64,000 bases of DNA from CANIGN01 sp964538275 (GCA_964538275.1 CAZIFW010000008.1:1-64000); one strand, 5' to 3'; shown: positions 50,451-59,592, counted from the first letter of the stretch. Notes: generated from the letters alone by a model not told the origin. A program made the numbers and translations.

Positions 50451-50813
50451 ATGGCAAAAAAAGCTGCTAAAAAAACGACCAAAAAGAAAACAACTGCAAA
50501 GAAGGCTACAAAAAAAGTAGCTAAGAAAGCTACAAAGAAAGCAACTACTAAGCGTAAGCCCAATGCTAAGTTCATGGCGCCTATGGCTGTAAGTGCTACT
50601 TTGGCTGAAGTTGTTGGCAACAAGCCAATTCCTCGCACTGAAGTTACTAAAAAACTTTGGGCTTACATCAAGAAGAACGGTCTTCAAGATGCTAAAGAGA
50701 GACGTAACATCAATGCAGACGACAAACTCAAAGCAGTTTTCGGCGGCAAGAAAACCGTTTCTATGTTCGAAATGACTAAGCTTGTTAGCAAGCACCTCAG
50801 CGCTCTTAAATAA
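50451..50813 (+). CDS. SWIB-domain protein with histone-H1-like Lys/Ala tail
   Basis: The ATG at 50451 has an AAGGAG ribosome-binding site; the long frame reaching back to 49926 is antisense to metG and spurious. Residues 1-38 are a Lys/Ala/Thr-rich repeat like the tails of histone H1 and chlamydial Hc proteins. Residues 42-118 are a SWIB/MDM2 domain (PIPRTEVTKKLWAYIKKNGLQDAKERRNI and MFEMTKLVSKHL). The combination suggests DNA binding and nucleoid organisation. A strong terminator follows. Confidence 0.88.
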   Translation: MAKKAAKKTTKKKTTAKKATKKVAKKATKKATTKRKPNAKFMAPMAVSATLAEVVGNKPIPRTEVTKKLWAYIKKNGLQDAKERRNINADDKLKAVFGGKKTVSMFEMTKLVSKHLSALK

Positions 50814-50858
50814 TTTAAGAACACGTTGAGCTGCTGGGCATAAGTCTGGCAATTGAGA

Positions 50859-50898
50859 GCGCTGGTCTCCTTCGGGAGGCCGGCGCTTTTTCTTTTTT
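50859..50898 (+). terminator. Intrinsic terminator after the SWIB gene
   Basis: A 12-bp stem (50859-50870 with 50875-50886, two G-U pairs) capped by the stable TTCG tetraloop is followed by TTTTTCTTTTTT. It ends the SWIB transcript. Confidence 0.92.
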
Positions 50899-50944
50899 GC
50901 AGTCAAAAAAAGACAGCTCATCTGCTTTTAGCTAAGCATTGAGT

Positions 50945-51415
50945 ATGAAATTCTGGCTCATGAAATCGGATCTTGAAGATTATCCCTTAGAAAAGTTTAT
51001 CAAAGATAAAGTGACGCCTTGGGAGGGCGTCCGCAATTATCAGGCACGTAATTTCATGATGAAAGAGATGTCTGTGGGCGACAGAGGCATTTTTTATTTG
51101 AGCAATGCTAACCCATCATCAGCCATGGCGGTGCTTGAAATTGTGAGTGAAGCTAAACCTGACACTCTCGCACTAAATAAAAAGAGCGAATACTTTGATC
51201 CTAAGGCCACTCAAGAAAATCCAATTTGGTTTTGCGTGGATGTTAAGTTCGTTAAGGCTTTGCCCAAGCCTGTGAGCTTGGAGGCCATGCGTGGAGAGAA
51301 GTCTTTGGCCGATATGCGCTTACTGCAAAGAGGGAACCGTCTTTCTATTTTGCCACTCTTAGAAAAAGAATTTAAAAAAGTAATAGAACTCGGTGGCCTT
51401 AAAAATGAATTCTAA
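50945..51415 (+). CDS. EVE-domain protein
   Basis: The 156-residue product is a single EVE (PUA-like) domain: KFWLMKSDLEDY, TPWEGVRNYQARNFM, VGDRGIFYLSN and NPIWFCVDVKFV are characteristic positions. EVE domains bind modified bases in DNA or RNA; the natural ligand of the stand-alone type is not settled. The ATG at 50945 is used; a TTG lies 6 nt upstream in frame. The end overlaps the HD gene start by 11 nt. Confidence 0.86.
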   Translation: MKFWLMKSDLEDYPLEKFIKDKVTPWEGVRNYQARNFMMKEMSVGDRGIFYLSNANPSSAMAVLEIVSEAKPDTLALNKKSEYFDPKATQENPIWFCVDVKFVKALPKPVSLEAMRGEKSLADMRLLQRGNRLSILPLLEKEFKKVIELGGLKNEF

Positions 51416-52058
51416 TGTAAAGCTTAAGGGCAACTATGAATCTAAAATGCGAGAGCATGTACAAGCTTTGGATAAAGAGCACTCAGATCCTTCGCACGAT
51501 ATTTTGCACATTGAACGCGTTGTAAAACTTAGCCGAAAGATGTGTGTAGCATTGCGCGCTTCTGAAGAAGTTGTCGTTCCTGCCGCTTATCTACATGACT
51601 GCGTTTACATTTCAAAATCCGATGCCCGTCGCAAGCAGGCCTCGCGTATCTCTGCAGACAAGGCAATTGAGTTGCTTACGCTGTGGGAATACCCAGAGGA
51701 GTTTTATCCGCCTATTCACCATGCGATAGTCGCGCATAGTTTTTCTGCAAAAATCCCCGCAGAATCTCTTGAGGCTAAAATTGTTCAAGACGCTGATCGT
51801 CTAGATGCCCTCGGAGCAATCGGAGTTGTTCGTTGTTTTACTCTGGGAGCTTTAATGAATCGACCTTTGTATTCTAAGGACGATCCTTTTTGTGAGGAGC
51901 GATTGCCCAATGATCAGGTGAATACGTTGGATCACTTTTACGTAAAACTTTTGGGATTGGTAGATTCGCTTCACACGGATTGGGCCAAAGAAGAGGGACT
52001 CAAGCGTTTGCAGGTTTTAAAAACTTTTCTGCATGATTTAAAACGTGAGATTTCGTAA
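51405..52058 (+). CDS. HD-domain phosphohydrolase (YedJ-like)
   Basis: The ATG at 51405 starts within the EVE gene. The protein has the HD signature: DPSHDILHIERV, AAYLHDCVY (the HD pair), HHAIVAHSFSA and VQDADRLDALGAIG. This set matches the E. coli YedJ group, which hydrolyses phosphate esters of nucleotides or related compounds; the substrate is not defined. It is likely co-transcribed and translationally coupled with the EVE gene. Confidence 0.88.
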   Translation: MNSNVKLKGNYESKMREHVQALDKEHSDPSHDILHIERVVKLSRKMCVALRASEEVVVPAAYLHDCVYISKSDARRKQASRISADKAIELLTLWEYPEEFYPPIHHAIVAHSFSAKIPAESLEAKIVQDADRLDALGAIGVVRCFTLGALMNRPLYSKDDPFCEERLPNDQVNTLDHFYVKLLGLVDSLHTDWAKEEGLKRLQVLKTFLHDLKREIS

Positions 52059-52236
52059 TGACTTATTGGCTATTCTGACTAGAATTTAATAGGGGAATTC
52101 TTCCGCACTGTAAGCTGACATGGACAGCAAATTTATCCAAAAAAATTGACGAATTCTTTGAATATAAGTTTAAATCCATTCCTGCCTTGGCATTCGCTTT
52201 GCAAAGTATAGAGGTAGAAACGAGGAGGAATGAATC

Positions 52237-52458
52237 ATGTCAAAAGAATTGACCAACAAAGAAGTTAGAGAGACTACAAAAAAGTGGGCTAAAAAACTCA
52301 TCGCTAAGTATAGTCGCAAAACAGTAAGCTTCGCTCCTATACTCTATACAGATGAAGGCATGGATCGCCTTATTGAAGATATTAAATATCATGTAGAACG
52401 CACGCCACCCTCTACAAGTGAACGCGTTTATCTGCGCAACTATGAATTTTCATTATAA
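52237..52458 (+). CDS. Small basic protein of unknown function
   Basis: A 73-codon gene has a strong GAGGAGGAATGA ribosome-binding site. The product has no signal or membrane segment and is basic at the start (KELTNKEVRETTKKWAKKLIAKYSRK). I recognise no family. The RBS and codon continuity support expression. The 178-bp region upstream (52059-52236) shows no clear gene. Confidence 0.6.
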   Translation: MSKELTNKEVRETTKKWAKKLIAKYSRKTVSFAPILYTDEGMDRLIEDIKYHVERTPPSTSERVYLRNYEFSL

Positions 52459-52502
52459 ACAATAAATGCTTCAAGATTAATGCCCACCTCATGCAGCCTT
52501 GG

Positions 52503-53612
52503 TTAATTGTTAGAAATTTGATTTCTCATATGGTTAAAGAAGATTTCTTTTTTTGCTAACCATTCTGGAGAAACTCTATCTATCTTTTCGCCAAGCGCTG
52601 CCTCTTTTCGAACGAGAGTGGCTTCCCATATTGCACTCCAAGCTTTTTCTTTATCGCTCCAATCGTATTTTAAGGAAAGATCTACATTGCTAACACTCTC
52701 TGCCATCTTGCTATGCGATTCTTTAAGTTCTTTGGCAGCTTCACGTAAACGTTTTCTTTCTTCTAGTTTTTCATCTACGGTGTCGTAAACCTGTCCTGCG
52801 AGTATGCTCACGGTAAGAATGTTTACGGTTGTTTTGAGTCGATCATAATAAGCTTGGAACAAAAGTCGATTTTTGAATTTTGCCGCAAGCTCGTCTTTGA
52901 TACTTTCAAATCCATATTTTAATCCTCGCTCCAGGAGGTCGTCACTCAAAACCTGATCTTTAAAAAAATCAATTTTGGGTAGAAAAATTCCGTCGTACTG
53001 AGTACCAGCAATAAGAAAGGCATTCATGCCTGCTGCCAATGTGCCGCGAATGTAGTTGCTTTTTGAACGTATCTTGTCGAGCATTTGTGTGCGTGTACTT
53101 TCTTTGTGGAGTCCTAAACTCTTAAGGCCCGCACCAAGACCTTGTTTTGCAAGATCATATTCAAACTTTTTTTGGAGTATGTGTTCGGCCATTTGGGTGT
53201 CGCTAAAGAATCTTGTAAATTTAGAACGCCATGAGTTTTCAGTTCCAAATCGAAGGAAAGTACTAAAAAAGTGAGAGTAGCTGCTTTCAAGAGATCTTGC
53301 TTCAAAAGTAGTATTAGCTTTTTCATTTTCGCCAATTACTCCCTTTGCAAGGGCAGCCCGAAAGTCTTCTTGTAAGAGAGGGGCTCTGCCGCCTTGCTCT
53401 TCGATATAGCTAATAGCTGCTAAGTGAGCTTCTATAGGATCGCTCTTTTTTAAAAGTTTAATGGTTTCTGGGCTATCTCTGTAAGAGGAAAGGTAGGCGT
53501 TGAAGGAGTCTATTTGATCTTGGATGAGGGTTGCTTTGCAAGTTTTTGCTAAGAGAGGATGGCAGCACGCCAAGCTTACTAGGAATAAGCAGAGACCCTT
53601 TAAGCAACTCAT
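52503..53612 (-). CDS. Exported protein of unknown function
   Basis: A Cys-containing signal sequence (CLKGLCLFLVSLACCHPLLA) precedes 345 residues of mostly helical, Lys/Glu-rich sequence. A hydrophobic stretch (TTVNILTVSILAGQVYD) near residue 270 and a long coiled coil after it (EERKRLREAAKELKESHSKM) suggest membrane association. No domain recognised. It is divergent from the gene at 53767. Confidence 0.68.
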   Translation of the reverse strand: MSCLKGLCLFLVSLACCHPLLAKTCKATLIQDQIDSFNAYLSSYRDSPETIKLLKKSDPIEAHLAAISYIEEQGGRAPLLQEDFRAALAKGVIGENEKANTTFEARSLESSYSHFFSTFLRFGTENSWRSKFTRFFSDTQMAEHILQKKFEYDLAKQGLGAGLKSLGLHKESTRTQMLDKIRSKSNYIRGTLAAGMNAFLIAGTQYDGIFLPKIDFFKDQVLSDDLLERGLKYGFESIKDELAAKFKNRLLFQAYYDRLKTTVNILTVSILAGQVYDTVDEKLEERKRLREAAKELKESHSKMAESVSNVDLSLKYDWSDKEKAWSAIWEATLVRKEAALGEKIDRVSPEWLAKKEIFFNHMRNQISNN

Positions 53613-53766
53613 TGCCTCTATATTATAAGGGGTAAATTGAGATTTCTTAGATGCTTATTTACGCTTTACTGCTGACTAAAATCTAGACAGGTCTTTAAGG
53701 AAATCCTAAATGCTTTCAATTCGAGAGTCTTGGCACGTAAGGTGCTTTATAGGCTTAGAGGTATTT

Positions 53767-54384
53767 ATGAATAAACTTATTTTTCCAATTTTGATGTTCA
53801 GTGTTGTGACTCTTTCTTATGCAGATAAAGGCGGTCCTCAAAGCCCGCCGCCACCTGTAGTTGAAGAAAAGACTGAAGCTGCTAAGCCCGAAGTTAAAAA
53901 AGCTCACACATTACAGTTAGATGTTGATGTTCTAAAAGTGAATCGTCAGATCATTAAAGACAATCCTGTATTGGTAAACAAATTAAGAGAGCTAGATCTT
54001 ATTGAAGCGGCTCTCAAAAGAGCTAGGGAAGTTGAAACTCGCGGCGCAACCAAAATGTGGAGCTCTAGAGCTGGATATGGTCTAGCGGGATCATATGTAG
54101 TTATTAAAGGAGCTAGTGGCTCGTGGAAAAAATTGATGGATTTTATCTCTTCGACTGATCTCCTGAAGGGTGTAAAACCAGCCAACTATGAAATCTCTGG
54201 AAAGGGAATTGTGAAGGCGGTTGTGGCTGGAGGAGTTTTTGTTTATTTGGGATTTGAAGAGGGCGAAGCCATTGACGAGATTTGGGTTGCCCAGTCTCAC
54301 ATCGCAACACTTGTTACTAGCCTCAATGCAAAGCGCGCAGAGATTCAGGCAGAAATTGCAGCTGATCGCGCAGCAGGTTTATAA
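53767..54384 (+). CDS. Exported or membrane-associated protein of unknown function
   Basis: The ATG at 53767 (rather than 53710) puts a signal sequence (KLIFPILMFSVVTLSYA) first. A Pro-rich stretch (PQSPPPPVVEE) follows. Two Gly-rich hydrophobic segments (AGYGLAGSYVVIKGA and VKAVVAGGVFVYLGF) may insert in membranes. The tail is a short coiled coil. The end overlaps the convergent rsmJ by 6 nt. No family recognised. Confidence 0.65.
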   Translation: MNKLIFPILMFSVVTLSYADKGGPQSPPPPVVEEKTEAAKPEVKKAHTLQLDVDVLKVNRQIIKDNPVLVNKLRELDLIEAALKRAREVETRGATKMWSSRAGYGLAGSYVVIKGASGSWKKLMDFISSTDLLKGVKPANYEISGKGIVKAVVAGGVFVYLGFEEGEAIDEIWVAQSHIATLVTSLNAKRAEIQAEIAADRAAGL

Positions 54385-54966
54385 AAATAAATCCCAACGG
54401 TGAGATCGCCCTCTAAACTCATGCGAAGCTTTTTTAAAAGTTAGCGCAGGAGCTTTAAGGGGGCGTTTTACCAAAAACTTTTTAGGTTTTTCTTTCCAAG
54501 CAAATTCGTAGCAATAGCGCAGAAGCTCTTCGGCATTATCTGTGTCGTCTTCCACTAAAGCTTTTATATCTTGAAGGTCTTTGCGCGGAAGGCCTTTTCG
54601 TTTTTCATCTGGAAACATGGCATCGATCACCACAATATCAAAAACTGCATTTGGGTTTTTCTTTAAAAACTCCTCCGTGGGTTGAGCATGAATGCTAAGT
54701 CGAGAAATCCAATTGGCGTAAAAATCATCCTTCTGTGCAGCTTCGTAGGCAGCTAAGAGCATTTTCGAAAGAGTGGGGTCGCGTTCACACGCCGTAACGG
54801 TGTGACCCCAGTAAGCTAAGCGCAGGGAGTCGCGGCAAAAGCCCGCAGTAGCGTCTAAAATGCGCATGTTCTTGTTTTTTCCCAAGGCATCGCGCATGAG
54901 GTCCTTTTCTCTCGGGGAGCGTTCTATGCGGCTTATAAGCTTGGGATCTACAAAAGAAAGCTCCAT
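54379..54966 (-). CDS. rsmJ: 16S rRNA m2G1516 methyltransferase-like protein (RsmJ-like)
   Basis: The 195-residue protein matches the RsmJ pattern: ILDATAGFCRDSLRLAYWGHTVTACERDP (SAM motif I), VVIDAMFPDEKRKGLPRKD (the DxMFP motif), LVEDDTDNAEELL and a C-terminal FLVKRPLKAP. RsmJ methylates G1516 of 16S rRNA at N2. It is slightly shorter than the E. coli enzyme at the N-terminus. Assignment rests on motif order and is good. Confidence 0.86.
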   Translation of the reverse strand: MELSFVDPKLISRIERSPREKDLMRDALGKNKNMRILDATAGFCRDSLRLAYWGHTVTACERDPTLSKMLLAAYEAAQKDDFYANWISRLSIHAQPTEEFLKKNPNAVFDIVVIDAMFPDEKRKGLPRKDLQDIKALVEDDTDNAEELLRYCYEFAWKEKPKKFLVKRPLKAPALTFKKASHEFRGRSHRWDLFL

Positions 54967-55014
54967 TTCCTAAGCTTCACTTGAGTTGGCCAGAATTTCA
55001 AATAAGTTAATTAC

Positions 55015-55680
55015 GTGGAACGATTTGTTATAGGCACTTCATTCAAAGGTCTCGATATTGAGATGTTCAAACTTACAGATGGCCCCGTTAAGGTACTTTT
55101 ATTGGGAGGCGTTCATGGCGATGAACCCGAAGGCTATACTTTTGCCGAGAACTTTTTAAGAAAAGGAGATTGGAAGGGTTTTGCGGGCAAGCTGGCTTTG
55201 TACGTTATTCCTCGTCTTAATCCCGATGGCTGTTTGGCACATACTCGCCAAAACGCAAATGGGGTGGATCTCAATCGCAACATGCCAACAGCGGATTGGA
55301 CCTCAAAAGCCGCTAACGAGCGTTACATCCCCGGTGCTGAGCCAGGTTCTGAACCTGAAACACAAGTCTTGATGAAAGTGATTGATGAAGAAAAGTTTGC
55401 AGCAATCTTAAGCTTTCATTCTTACGATCCTATGATTAATTACAACGGCCCCTCTAAAGAATTGGCCGAAGCAATTTCTGCTAAATGTGGATACAAGGTA
55501 GCGGATGACATTGGTTATCCCACACCGGGTTCTTTGGGAACTTGGGCGGGTGCTGAAAGAAATATTCCCACCATTACTTACGAAATTGAACGCGATCTCG
55601 ATCATGATGCATCTTGGACGTTGCACGGGCCTGCTGTCATTGCAGGTCTTCAGTATTTGGCGACAAAGGGCAAAGAATGA
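55015..55680 (+). CDS. M14-family amidohydrolase/carboxypeptidase, coupled to dapD
   Basis: The GTG start at 55015 opens a 221-residue zinc enzyme with GGVHGDEPEG (ligands His34, Glu37), NPDG, NGVDLNRN (substrate Arg88), LSFHSYDP (ligand His135) and the catalytic Glu in TITYEIE. This fold serves carboxypeptidases such as MpaA, which trims D-Glu-mDAP bonds in cell-wall recycling, and N-succinyl deacylases such as AstE. There is no signal peptide, so it is cytoplasmic. Its stop overlaps the dapD start (ATGA), which ties it to diaminopimelate metabolism. Confidence 0.85.
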   Translation: MERFVIGTSFKGLDIEMFKLTDGPVKVLLLGGVHGDEPEGYTFAENFLRKGDWKGFAGKLALYVIPRLNPDGCLAHTRQNANGVDLNRNMPTADWTSKAANERYIPGAEPGSEPETQVLMKVIDEEKFAAILSFHSYDPMINYNGPSKELAEAISAKCGYKVADDIGYPTPGSLGTWAGAERNIPTITYEIERDLDHDASWTLHGPAVIAGLQYLATKGKE

Positions 55681-56486
55681 AAGAGTTGATCAATAATTTT
55701 TACGATAATTATGATGCCCTCGCCAACAGCGATGAGCATATTCGCGCCGTTTCAGACACCATCGCTCAAATTGATTCCGGAAAAATAAGAGTTTCAGAAA
55801 AAGTTGGAACGGAGTGGGTTTTGAACGAATGGGTTAAAAAAGCTGTTCTTCTTTACTTTCGTATTCGTAAAATGGAAAAAATGGAATTTGGCGCTGCTTC
55901 TGCATTGGATAAAGTTCCTCTCAAAAACTGGGAGCCTTCAGATGGCGTAAGGGTTGTTCCTGGCGCTATAGCTCGTTACGGATCTTATGTTTCTCCAAGT
56001 TGTATTCTTATGCCCTCGTTCGTGAACATCGGTGCTTTTGTGGGCGAAGGCACCATGGTGGATACATGGGCAACTGTGGGGTCTTGTGCGCAAGTAGGCA
56101 AGGGCGTTCACTTGAGTGGTGGCGTTGGAATTGGTGGAGTGCTTGAACCACTACAAGCTAGTCCTGTAATTATTGAAGATCATTGTTTTGTTGGATCTCG
56201 TGCGATCGTGGTTGAAGGGGTGCGTGTTTGCGAAGGTGCAGTACTTGGCGCCAACGTTGTGCTCACGGCGTCCACTCCTATTATTGATGTTCGTGGCAAA
56301 GAAGAAAAAGTTTATAAGGGACTTGTTCCCCCTCGTTGTGTGGTAATTCCCGGGACCCGTAAGAAGACTTTTCCTGCAGGGGATTACCAGTTAACTTGCG
56401 CTCTTATTATTGGCGAGCGCAGTGAATCAACGGATAAGAAGACCTCTTTGAACAATGCGCTTCGTGATAATGATGTGCCCGTATAA
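55677..56486 (+). CDS. dapD: Tetrahydrodipicolinate N-succinyltransferase
   Basis: DapD transfers succinate from succinyl-CoA to tetrahydrodipicolinate in lysine and meso-diaminopimelate synthesis. The ATG at 55677 is preferred over a longer frame, because MKELINNFYDNYDAL matches the family start and overlaps the M14 stop. A left-handed beta-helix with hexapeptide repeats (PSFVNIGAFVGEGTMVDTWATVGSC) and the GGVGIGGVLEPLQASPVIIED motif are clear. Length (269) is normal. Confidence 0.95.
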   Translation: MKELINNFYDNYDALANSDEHIRAVSDTIAQIDSGKIRVSEKVGTEWVLNEWVKKAVLLYFRIRKMEKMEFGAASALDKVPLKNWEPSDGVRVVPGAIARYGSYVSPSCILMPSFVNIGAFVGEGTMVDTWATVGSCAQVGKGVHLSGGVGIGGVLEPLQASPVIIEDHCFVGSRAIVVEGVRVCEGAVLGANVVLTASTPIIDVRGKEEKVYKGLVPPRCVVIPGTRKKTFPAGDYQLTCALIIGERSESTDKKTSLNNALRDNDVPV

Positions 56487-56532
56487 TTAGAAGCTTTGAC
56501 CCATTTGCTGGCCTATGGGATGTCTATAGGCC

Positions 56533-58206
56533 ATGCCTCAAATCATCTACACACTAAAAGATTTAAGCAAAACCTATCCCCCTAGCAAAAAAGTACTCTC
56601 GGGAATTTACCTCTCATTCTTTGATGATGCCAAGATTGGTATCATCGGTTCTAACGGATCCGGAAAGTCGTCCTTGCTCAGAATCATGGCGGGCATTGAT
56701 CAAGAATATCAGGGCGAAGCTTTCTTGGGCGAAAGTCGCACCGTAGGTTATTTAGAGCAAGAACCCAAGCTCGATAACACTAAGACTGTAAAAGAAAACA
56801 TCATACAAGCTATGGGCGAAACGGCCATGCTCTTGGAAGAATTCAATAAAATCAGCGAACGCTTTGCGGAAGAAATGTCTCCCGAAGAGATGGAAAAACT
56901 TTTAGAGCGCCAAGCCGCTCTTCAAGATAAAATCGAAGCTGCAAATGCTTGGGACTTAGATCGTCAAATTGAAATCGCAATGGATGCCCTTCGTTGTCCT
57001 CCAGGAGATAGTTCTGTAGAAAATCTTTCTGGTGGCGAAAAGCGTCGTGTTGCCCTTTGTAAATTGTTGCTCAGCAAACCCGACTTACTATTGCTGGACG
57101 AGCCCACCAACCACTTGGACGCAGAGAGTGTGGCTTGGCTAGAGCGCCACTTACAAGAATACACTGGATCTGTCGTGTTGATCACGCACGATCGTTACTT
57201 CCTAGACAACGTTGTGGGTTGGATTTTAGAACTCGACCGCGGTCAAGGTATTCCTTGGCAGGGCAACTACTCTTCTTGGTTGGAGCAAAAACAAAAACGA
57301 CTCTACAGCGAAGAAAAAACTGAAAGTAAAAGACAAAAAGTTTTGGCTCAGGAATTGGAATGGATTCGCCAAAGTCCAAAAGCACGCCAAGCAAAAAGCA
57401 AAGCGCGTATTGCAGCTTACGAACAAATGTTGGCTGAGGGGCCTAAAGACAGAATCGAAGACATGGAGATTTACATCCAGCCCGGTCCTCGCTTGGGTAA
57501 TCTTGTGATTGAAGCCGAAGGTGTTTCTAAATCTTACGGAGATAATCTTTTATTCGAAAACATGAACTTCTCTCTTCCACGCGGTGGAATTGTAGGAATC
57601 ATTGGTCCTAACGGCGCAGGTAAAACAACTCTCTTCCGCATGATCACGGGCCAAGAAAAGCCTGATAGTGGAACTTTCAAAGTGGGTGACACTGTTAAGT
57701 TGGGTTATGTCGATCAAAGTCGCGACTCTCTTGATGCCAACAAGACTGTCTATGACGAAATTTCTGAAGGTCGCGACACCATTATGCTCGGCAATCGCGA
57801 AGTGAATGCTCGCGCTTACGTTTCTAAATTTAACTTCTCAGGTGTAGATCAAAACAAAAAAGTGGGTGTCTTGTCAGGTGGAGAACGCAACCGTGTTCAC
57901 ATGGCAAAACTTCTTAAAGAAGGTGCAAATACTTTGCTACTGGACGAACCTACAAACGACTTAGACGTAGCAACATTGCGTGCACTTGAAGAAGCTCTCT
58001 TAAATTTTGCAGGTTGTGCGGTTATCATCTCCCACGATCGTTTCTTTTTAGACAGAATTGCAACGCACATTCTTGCTTACGAAGGCGACAGTAAAGTGGT
58101 TTGGTTTGAGGGTAACTATCAAGCCTACGAAGAAGATCGTCGACGTCGCCTTGGCACTGCGGCTGATGATATTAAGCGCATTAAGTACAAAAAACTTACT
58201 CGCTAG
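56533..58206 (+). CDS. ettA: Energy-dependent translational throttle EttA (ABC-F)
   Basis: The 557-residue protein has two ABC domains. The first has Walker A GSNGSGKSS and signature LSGGEKRRVALC; the second has GPNGAGKTT and LSGGERNRVHMAK. Both have LLLDEPTN Walker B motifs and a linker of charged helices. There is no membrane domain. The overall sequence matches EttA, which binds the ribosome E site and couples early elongation to ATP/ADP ratio. Its 3' end overlaps the convergent gene by 11 nt. Confidence 0.95.
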   Translation: MPQIIYTLKDLSKTYPPSKKVLSGIYLSFFDDAKIGIIGSNGSGKSSLLRIMAGIDQEYQGEAFLGESRTVGYLEQEPKLDNTKTVKENIIQAMGETAMLLEEFNKISERFAEEMSPEEMEKLLERQAALQDKIEAANAWDLDRQIEIAMDALRCPPGDSSVENLSGGEKRRVALCKLLLSKPDLLLLDEPTNHLDAESVAWLERHLQEYTGSVVLITHDRYFLDNVVGWILELDRGQGIPWQGNYSSWLEQKQKRLYSEEKTESKRQKVLAQELEWIRQSPKARQAKSKARIAAYEQMLAEGPKDRIEDMEIYIQPGPRLGNLVIEAEGVSKSYGDNLLFENMNFSLPRGGIVGIIGPNGAGKTTLFRMITGQEKPDSGTFKVGDTVKLGYVDQSRDSLDANKTVYDEISEGRDTIMLGNREVNARAYVSKFNFSGVDQNKKVGVLSGGERNRVHMAKLLKEGANTLLLDEPTNDLDVATLRALEEALLNFAGCAVIISHDRFFLDRIATHILAYEGDSKVVWFEGNYQAYEEDRRRRLGTAADDIKRIKYKKLTR

Positions 58207-58822
58207 GTTTTTTGAGAACAACGGTTACGTTCCATTTATTAGCAAGAACACCTGGTTGAACTTTACTTTGAGTCATATCAACTTCTGTAAACCCAAGCTC
58301 ACTCATGCTTTTATAAAATGGAGTCACTTGAATGCCAGCTCTAAGATCGCGGCTTTTATCGTATTCTTTTGCAAATTCTTTTGCATTTACAAGCGCTAGA
58401 ATTCCGTGAACTTCAGTTACTTTTGGATTGTCTTTTATGAAATTTTTATAGAGTGCAGTGGAAAGGTATCTTCCCTGATAATCCGGATCTGTTTTGTTCA
58501 AAATAATTTTTGCACTGTGGGATTTGGTAAAACCCCATTTTTTAATCGGCTTAATGACGTAATCAATATAAGATACAACTTTAGAATCTGAATCTACAGC
58601 TGCATAGCGAATAGCAGGGCCTTCTGGGCTCTCAATATTGGTTATTTTCAATTGAAGTCCTTGAGTAGCTAAAAATTCATCTGGTGTAGATTCATTTAGT
58701 TTAACTTTAAGCTCCGCTCTCAACTTTAAGGCGCAAGGAGTGCTTTGATAGATTGCGTAGGCATTTTGACAACAGAGTAAAATCAAAAAAAAATTAAATA
58801 AATTTTTTAATTTTGATTTCAC
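58196..58822 (-). CDS. Exported GNAT-fold-like protein
   Basis: The 208-residue product has a signal sequence (FFLILLCCQNAYA). The mature domain resembles GNAT acetyltransferases: a strand AKIILNKTDPDYQGRYLSTALYKN with the R/Q-x-x-G-x-x loop after it, VHGILALVNA, and FYKSMSELGFTEV at the end. Acetyl-CoA is not normally available outside the cytoplasm, so the domain may bind something else or be an inactive scaffold. This call is from motif pattern only. Confidence 0.55.
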   Translation of the reverse strand: MKSKLKNLFNFFLILLCCQNAYAIYQSTPCALKLRAELKVKLNESTPDEFLATQGLQLKITNIESPEGPAIRYAAVDSDSKVVSYIDYVIKPIKKWGFTKSHSAKIILNKTDPDYQGRYLSTALYKNFIKDNPKVTEVHGILALVNAKEFAKEYDKSRDLRAGIQVTPFYKSMSELGFTEVDMTQSKVQPGVLANKWNVTVVLKKPSE

Positions 58823-58983
58823 ATCCTCGTATCGGCTTTATTCCCAGAAAATTGACGGATGAACCTTAAGTTTTTTTGACTCTTTCATAGGGAAATCCAC
58901 ATCTGAATTACTCTGACGTCAAAAGTCTTTAGGCGAATGGAACTGCGCGCCTATGTCATTCTGAAGGCTCAGGGGGTAACAGT

Positions 58984-59592
58984 ATGAAAAAGATTTTTTT
59001 AAGTCTTTTATTTTTTGTCACAGTGTCTGCACATGCAACAGGCACCAACGCCGTTCCACAATTTAAAGATGGCGATATTATTTTGCAAACCAGCACGTCT
59101 TCTCAGAGTGAAGCTATTCAGTTAGCAACGAACTCTAAGTGGTCGCACGTCGGCATCATCTTTTATCAAAACGGAACAGGGTATGTATATGAGGCGCGAG
59201 GCCCAGTGGGCTACAGAAAGCTTACAGACTTTATTAACAGCGGCTCCGGAAAAAAGTATTTGGTGCGCAGATACAAAACAGCTCTAACATCAACTCAATT
59301 ATCAAAGCTTAAGAGTGTAGGACAAACTTTTGCTAGCAAGCCTTATGATCTCTACTTTGGCTGGACAGATTCTCGCATTTATTGTTCAGAGCTTGTTTGG
59401 AAAATGTACAACCGCGCTATGGGAGTTTCCGTAGGAGAGCTTGAACAATTAGGTGATTTTGATTTGAGTCATCCAAAGGTTCAAAAAATTCTTCGTGAGC
59501 GCTATGGAGACAATATTCCTTACGAGGAAACTGTCATAAGTCCACACGCATTGGCAGTTTCGGGCAGTTTTGTAACCGTTTATCAGAACTAG
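58984..59592 (+). CDS. Exported YiiX-like papain-fold amidase/peptidase
   Basis: After a signal peptide (about 1-19), the sequence follows E. coli YiiX closely: GDIILQTSTSSQSEAIQLAT, the first catalytic residue His55 in WSHVGI, YVYEARGPVGYRKLT and Cys134 in IYCSELVW, ending NIPYEETVISPHAL. It belongs to the permuted NlpC/P60 group, members of which cleave amide bonds in lipids or peptidoglycan. Substrate unknown. A terminator follows. Confidence 0.88.
   Translation: MKKIFLSLLFFVTVSAHATGTNAVPQFKDGDIILQTSTSSQSEAIQLATNSKWSHVGIIFYQNGTGYVYEARGPVGYRKLTDFINSGSGKKYLVRRYKTALTSTQLSKLKSVGQTFASKPYDLYFGWTDSRIYCSELVWKMYNRAMGVSVGELEQLGDFDLSHPKVQKILRERYGDNIPYEETVISPHALAVSGSFVTVYQN

Noticed and set aside
50379..50921. 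Minus-strand frame antisense to the SWIB gene, rich in Cys and Phe
   Set aside because: It is the complement of a Lys/Ala-rich sequence, which gives hydrophobic-looking antisense; no RBS.
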